Below are positions 6,471 to 9,969 of a stretch of 9,969 nt of DNA, piece after piece. The stretch is from JBCBEX01 sp039027055 (lineage in GTDB: Bacteria; Bacteroidota; Rhodothermia; Rhodothermales; Rubricoccaceae). The notes under the pieces were generated by a model. It did not search any database. It saw only the letters and a list, made by a program, of their open reading frames with translations, and was not told the DNA's origin. Each line of letters begins with the position of its first letter. Position 1 is the stretch's first letter. The DNA is taken from contig JBCCLD010000167.1 in NCBI GenBank assembly GCA_039027055.1, positions 1 to 9,969 of the forward strand, given 5' to 3'. The translations under genes were made by a program, and so were the position numbers.

Positions 6471-6503
6471 GTTTCCCCTGGTCCGTTAAGGTTCAGGGGA
6501 AAC
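6471..6503. repeat. Perfect 10-bp inverted repeat between hemF and hemH
   Basis: GTTTCCCCTG (6471-6480) and CAGGGGAAAC (6494-6503) are exact reverse complements around a 13-nt AT-richer centre. The element is 14 nt past the hemF stop codon and about 57 nt before the hemH ATG. Read leftward, the 3' arm is followed by GGGCTACGG with no T-run, so it is not a standard intrinsic terminator. It may be an mRNA hairpin that tunes hemF versus hemH levels, or an operator for a dimeric regulator. The remaining 104 nt of the gap show no clear TTTG/TAnnTTTG promoter. Confidence 0.6.
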
Positions 6504-6517
6504 ACCACGAGCCTTCG

Positions 6518-7498
6518 TCAGATTTCCTGCCGAACCGCGCTGCTACCGGTGCCAGCCTCGCCCAGCCAATCCCGTGGTTGGAAGAAGGCACTCGCCTCTG
6601 CCTCGACGGATCCCGGTTCTGGTTGCCAGGCATAGAGCCACTGCGCACGAGGCGGCAGGCTCATGAGGATGCTCTCGGTACGGCCGTTGGTCTCCAAGCC
6701 AAACCGCGTGCCACGGTCGTAGGCGAGGTTGAATTCGGCGTAGCGCCCCCGTCGAATCTCTTGGAACGTTTGCTCCCGATCCGTGAAAGGACGGTCACGG
6801 GTGCGCTCTACGATCGGCGCGTATGCGTCTAGGACGGCGTGACCGGCGTCGCGCACGAACGCGAACGTAGCCTCGGGCTCGTTGCGAAGGTAGTCGAAGA
6901 AGATCCCACCTACGCCGCGCGCTTCGTTGCGGTGCGGGAGGTGAAAGTAGCGGTCGCATTTCGCCTTGAAGTCGTTATAGTCCGCTACGGCCGCATGGCG
7001 GTCACAGACACGCTCCCACACCCGGTGGAAGTGCACGACGTCGTCGTGCTCGGGGAAGTAGGGAGTCAAGTCAGCACCGCCGCCGAACCATTGATCCTCG
7101 GGCGCGCCGAGGTCGTCGCCTAGGGCGAAATAGCGGAAGTTGAAGTGGACCGTGGGCACGTGTGGGTTCCGGGGGTGAATAACCGAGGAGATGCCCGTAG
7201 CGAAAAATGGCTTGGCGTCGACCCCGAAGGCGTGTGCCATCCGTTCAGGGAGCAGGCCGTGGACAGCCGAGACGTTGACCCCCCCTTTCTCGAACACGGG
7301 ACCGTTCTCAACGACCCGGGCTTCTCCACCACCTCCACCGGGTCGCTGCCAGGCATCACGTCCAAAGCGAGCCTCACCATCGAGTGCTTCCAACCCCTGG
7401 CAAATCACCAGTTGCAAATGCTGGCACAGCTCAAGCATCCGGGCTGCGTAGGTGCTATCGGGCGTACCGGGAGGTAGCGTGAGCGTAGGCGCTGTCAT
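6518..7498 (-). CDS. hemF: Oxygen-dependent coproporphyrinogen III oxidase
   Basis: This 326-residue enzyme oxidatively decarboxylates coproporphyrinogen III to protoporphyrinogen IX using O2. Family blocks are unmistakable: NGPVFEKGGVNVSAVHG at 65-81, FFATGISSVIHPRNPHVPT at 98-116, VHFNFRYF, WFGGGADLTPYF at 137-148, PHRNEARGVGGIFFDYL near 188-204, and EIRRGRYAEFNLAYDRGTRFGL at 247-268 followed by GRTESILMSLPP. Histidines matching the four conserved positions of the E. coli enzyme are H108, H118, H156 or H158, and H189. Length is close to the usual 300-310, with a short C-terminal tail. The ATG is 26 nt after the hemE stop, and a short purine stretch AGAGGA lies two bases before it, the nearest thing to a ribosome binding site in the window. 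Use of this form implies aerobic life; the oxygen-independent enzyme is not in the window. Confidence 0.97.
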   Translation of the reverse strand: MTAPTLTLPPGTPDSTYAARMLELCQHLQLVICQGLEALDGEARFGRDAWQRPGGGGGEARVVENGPVFEKGGVNVSAVHGLLPERMAHAFGVDAKPFFATGISSVIHPRNPHVPTVHFNFRYFALGDDLGAPEDQWFGGGADLTPYFPEHDDVVHFHRVWERVCDRHAAVADYNDFKAKCDRYFHLPHRNEARGVGGIFFDYLRNEPEATFAFVRDAGHAVLDAYAPIVERTRDRPFTDREQTFQEIRRGRYAEFNLAYDRGTRFGLETNGRTESILMSLPPRAQWLYAWQPEPGSVEAEASAFFQPRDWLGEAGTGSSAVRQEI

Positions 7499-7524
7499 GA
7501 TCCTCTGTAGATTGGATTCGCCCC

Positions 7525-8646
7525 TTACTCCGCCTTTGACAGGTCATGAACGGCGCGCACATAGGCGATCGCGTGATCCGGCTCGTGGTTGGGCAGCATT
7601 CCATGGCCTAGATTGGCGATGAGGCCGGTCAACGACCCATCGGCATTGCGAAAGCCGCTCAGCATCTGTTCCGTCAGGGCGTGAATGGTTTCGGGGGCAG
7701 CGAAAAGCGCCGCGTTGTCGAGATTGCCTTGCACCGCAGCACGACCAGCTACAATCGCCCGAGCAGCGACCGGCATCACGGTCTCGTCCAGGCTGATCAC
7801 GTCGTATTCGGTGGCGGCTAGGGCGTCCAGGCCGTAATGCGCCCCACGGGCGAAGACGAAAAGTGGCACTGAGGGCACCTTTGCCTTGACGCGTTGCGCG
7901 ATCTGTGCCAAGTAGGGGTAGCCGAATGTGCCGAACGCAGCCGGCGTGAGCGTCCCCGCGTGGGAGTCGAACACTTGCAGCGCTTGCGCCCCTGCCCCTA
8001 CCTGGGCGATGAGGTAGTCGACGATGACATCCGTGAGCAGTTGCAGCAGGCGGTGGCTCGCGTCCGAATCCGCGTAGAGCCACGCTTTCGCCTTCGCATA
8101 GTTTTTGGACCCGCCCCCTTCGATCATATAGGCCATGAGCGTCCAAGGCGCACCTGTGAATCCGAAGAGCGGAACGGCCCCTCCGATTTCGTGGCGGGTC
8201 AACGTGAGGGCATCGTAGACGTAGCGGAGGGCCTCGCGCACGTCTGGGCGCCGCAGGGAATCCAAGTCGGATGGACGGTCAAGAGGCTCCGGGAAATGAG
8301 GCCCCTTGCCTTTCACCATTTGCACTTCCATGCCGAGCGCTTGAGGGATGACGAGGATGTCGGAAAAGATGATCGACGCGTCGAGCGGGGCTCCTGCGGC
8401 GTTAAAGCGGCGTAGCGGCTGGAGCGTGACCTCGCAGGCCAACTCAGGGGTACGGCACACCGTAAAGAAGTCGTGCTTGGCACGCACGGCTCGGAACTCA
8501 GGCAGATAACGCCCTGCCTGACGCATCAGCCAAACCGGTACGTGATCGACGGGTTCGTGTCGTGCGGCTCGGAGCAGGCGGTCGTTCCTGAGCGCCGGAA
8601 AGTCGTGCCCTCTGAAATCGCTGGGGGCTGGAGCGGTGTTCGTCAT
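7525..8646 (-). CDS. hemE: Uroporphyrinogen decarboxylase
   Basis: This 373-residue cytosolic enzyme removes four carboxyl groups from the acetate side chains of uroporphyrinogen III to give coproporphyrinogen III, without a cofactor. The N-terminal signature is complete: PVWLMRQAGRYLPEFRAVR at 37-55, then DASIIFSDILVIPQALGM with the catalytic aspartate D96, GFTGAPWTLMAYMIEGGGS at 162-180 with the conserved tyrosine Y173, FDSHAG at 226-231 with S228, and NLGHGMLPNHEPD at 345-357 with H348. The segment usually reading GLDW is SLDETVMP (286-293) here. The protein is slightly longer than typical (340-360) because of about 20 unconserved N-terminal residues. The ATG lies 10 nt after the hemD stop with no Shine-Dalgarno. 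The junctions on both sides are tight, so it is surely co-transcribed with hemC, hemD and hemF. Confidence 0.97.
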   Translation of the reverse strand: MTNTAPAPSDFRGHDFPALRNDRLLRAARHEPVDHVPVWLMRQAGRYLPEFRAVRAKHDFFTVCRTPELACEVTLQPLRRFNAAGAPLDASIIFSDILVIPQALGMEVQMVKGKGPHFPEPLDRPSDLDSLRRPDVREALRYVYDALTLTRHEIGGAVPLFGFTGAPWTLMAYMIEGGGSKNYAKAKAWLYADSDASHRLLQLLTDVIVDYLIAQVGAGAQALQVFDSHAGTLTPAAFGTFGYPYLAQIAQRVKAKVPSVPLFVFARGAHYGLDALAATEYDVISLDETVMPVAARAIVAGRAAVQGNLDNAALFAAPETIHALTEQMLSGFRNADGSLTGLIANLGHGMLPNHEPDHAIAYVRAVHDLSKAE

Positions 8647-8656
8647 GGCAGATTAT

Positions 8657-9418
8657 TTAGGGCAACAGCGACGAGAGCGCCCGTGCGAGCGCAACAGGAT
8701 TGGGCGCAGTTGCCACAGCATCAACACGGCACCCCGCATCGTCTAGCGCAGCCGCGGTGGTCGGTCCAATCGCCGCGTGGCGCAGGCTGTTCCAGCTCGC
8801 ATCCGGAGTTGCTTCGGTGTGGGAGAACACGGCTTCCACCGCGGACGGACTGAACCAAACGGCCGCGTCAAAGTCCGCGGGGTCGACCTGGGGTGCGGTC
8901 GTGCTTGTCGTGTAGGCGACGATCTCGTGTAGGGCCAGGCCTGCCGCTCGAAGTTGATTCGGAAGCACGTCGCGCCGGCGATGTCCGCAGACGAAGCACA
9001 ACAGACGGTCGTCATTCGGATCGTGTAGTTGGAGGATGCGTGCGGCGAGCGTTGAGGCATCGCCCGACTCGAGGCCAATCGGCTCAAACCCAAGGGCTGC
9101 TGCTGCGCGCGCAGTCGCGTCACCGACGACGTAGGCACGGACCACTCCGGCACGAGGACCGAAATCGGGGCGAACCCGCGCTACGGCCTCGGCTGCCCGG
9201 GGGCTGGTGAAAATCCACGCGGCATAGTCTGAATATGCACGGAGCGCCTCCCCGAGACGCTCGCCATTGATGAAATCGAAGCGCAACACGGGTGCACAGA
9301 CGGCGCGGATACCCCTGGCTTGGAGAGCATGGACATATCGGTCGGGTGGCTCCGGATCAGGTGCGCGAAGCAGGACGACCCTGGGCCGCCACTCCGATAG
9401 CCATGGACGGTCACTCAC
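8657..9418 (-). CDS. hemD: Uroporphyrinogen III synthase
   Basis: This 253-residue protein matches the HemD family in length and in its weakly conserved two-domain pattern. It cyclises hydroxymethylbilane with inversion of ring D to give uroporphyrinogen III. Visible landmarks are VVLLRAPDPEPPDRYVHAL near the N-terminus, WIFTSPRAAEAVARV (the usual FTSxNGV-like strand), AYVVGDATARAAAALGFEP, the central SGDASTLAARIL, the second-domain VWFSPSAVEAVF, and AAIGPTTAAALDDAGCRVDAVATAP close to the end. HemD sequences diverge strongly, so the position directly between hemC and hemE adds much of the confidence. The start is a GTG whose bases overlap the hemC stop (GTGA, 4 bp), indicating translational coupling. 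Confidence 0.93.
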   Translation of the reverse strand: MSDRPWLSEWRPRVVLLRAPDPEPPDRYVHALQARGIRAVCAPVLRFDFINGERLGEALRAYSDYAAWIFTSPRAAEAVARVRPDFGPRAGVVRAYVVGDATARAAAALGFEPIGLESGDASTLAARILQLHDPNDDRLLCFVCGHRRRDVLPNQLRAAGLALHEIVAYTTSTTAPQVDPADFDAAVWFSPSAVEAVFSHTEATPDASWNSLRHAAIGPTTAAALDDAGCRVDAVATAPNPVALARALSSLLP

Positions 9419-9969
9419 GCCGGATCAGTCTGGATCGCGCGGAGCACTTCGCGGCCGCCTCGGGCCAGCAGCTCATCGGCAAGCGCGACGGCCAGCGCCT
9501 CCGCTTGGGAGGGCGTGCCGGTCTGCTCGCCCCGGAATACTCGCCGCCCATCCAGGCTAGCGACGACGCCTTCGATGGTGAACCGACTCCCCGTTTCAAG
9601 ATGTGCATACGCTCCAATGGGCACCTGGCAGCCCCCTTGAAGTCGCCTCAGAAACGCTCGTTCGGACAACGCTGCCGTCCGCGTCGCATCATCGTCGAGG
9701 AGCCGGCTCAGCAGCGCTGCTGCCATGTGGTGTTCGACGGTGCAAACGACGCCCAAGGCGCCTTGCCCCACCGCAGGGAGCATCCTTCGTGGGTCGATGC
9801 GTTCGCGAATTTGGTCGTCGAAACCCAGACGCTGTAGCCCTGCCGCTGCGAGGATGACGCCGTGCCAGCCCCCCTCCCCTGGGGTTCCGCTGTCAGCCAA
9901 CGCCGCTAGGCGCGTCGGCACGTTGCCTCGTACGGGGACCACGTGGAGGTCAGATCGCCAGGCGAGCAG
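9415..9969 (-). CDS. hemC: Hydroxymethylbilane synthase (porphobilinogen deaminase), C-terminal part
   Basis: The gene runs off the right edge; 184 C-terminal residues are in the window. The enzyme polymerises four porphobilinogens into hydroxymethylbilane on a dipyrromethane cofactor. Visible blocks are VVPVRGNVPTRL at the start, GWHGVILAAAGLQRLG, RRMLPAVGQGALGV (family usually PAPGQGAL), SERAFLRRLQGGCQVPIGAYA with the cofactor-binding cysteine (codon 9628-9630), and a normal domain 3 to the end. By comparison with E. coli HemC (cofactor Cys242) about 125-130 N-terminal residues lie beyond 9969. A GTG at 9940-9942 is in frame but lies inside conserved sequence and is not the start. The stop overlaps the hemD GTG by 4 bp. 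It is the most upstream heme gene seen; hemA is a plausible next neighbour outside the window. Confidence 0.96.
   Translation of the reverse strand: MLAWRSDLHVVPVRGNVPTRLAALADSGTPGEGGWHGVILAAAGLQRLGFDDQIRERIDPRRMLPAVGQGALGVVCTVEHHMAAALLSRLLDDDATRTAALSERAFLRRLQGGCQVPIGAYAHLETGSRFTIEGVVASLDGRRVFRGEQTGTPSQAEALAVALADELLARGGREVLRAIQTDPA

Noticed and set aside
6471..6503. Intrinsic terminator after hemF
   Set aside because: The 10-bp stem is good, but the bases after it in the leftward direction are GGGCTACGG, not T-rich.
7894..8415. Plus-strand open frame of 173 codons opposite hemE
   Set aside because: It is antisense to catalytic blocks of uroporphyrinogen decarboxylase; composition-driven open frame only.

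Overview
The window is almost fully coding, GC-rich (about 60% by eye), and dominated by a leftward (minus-strand) heme-biosynthesis cluster. Almost none of the starts I inspected has a convincing Shine-Dalgarno sequence; the best is a short AGAGGA close to the hemF ATG. Together with the protein style this fits Bacteroidota-like translation in a high-GC lineage, most likely Rhodothermota (Salinibacter, Rubrivirga or Longimonas type). The placement is an inference from gene style and has not been tested by any search.

Layout. Positions 1-204 hold no gene I can support. Positions 205-1412 (minus) encode an ECF sigma factor and its membrane anti-sigma factor, which overlap by 4 bp. A divergent intergenic region (about 1413-1547) has a terminator-like hairpin facing the sigma gene and a weak promoter-like element facing the other way. 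Positions 1548-2297 (plus) encode a metallo-beta-lactamase-fold hydrolase of RNase Z type, the only rightward gene. It meets the 3' end of the heme cluster tail to tail with a 13-bp overlap.

From 9969 down to 2285 everything is leftward: hemC (5' end off the window), hemD, hemE, hemF, hemH, a small SAM methyltransferase, hemL and a TatD-family metal hydrolase. Junctions are a 4-bp overlap or gaps of 10, 26, 104, 13, 126 and 18 nt. Most of this is therefore probably one transcript, with possible internal breaks in the 104-nt hemF-hemH gap and the 126-nt methyltransferase-hemL gap.

The genes cover most of the C5/protoporphyrin route. HemL makes 5-aminolevulinate, HemC and HemD build uroporphyrinogen III, HemE decarboxylates it to coproporphyrinogen III, HemF (the oxygen-dependent enzyme) gives protoporphyrinogen IX, and HemH inserts iron. 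Missing from the window are glutamyl-tRNA reductase (hemA, plausibly just upstream of hemC), porphobilinogen synthase (hemB) and a protoporphyrinogen oxidase (hemG, hemY or hemJ).

I see no mobile element, CRISPR array, RNA gene or evidently new system. The points most worth a second look are a four-cysteine C-terminal tail on the ferrochelatase, the methyltransferase embedded in the heme cluster with an altered SAM-binding glycine motif, a perfect 10-bp inverted repeat between hemF and hemH, and the hairpin/T-run in front of the sigma operon.
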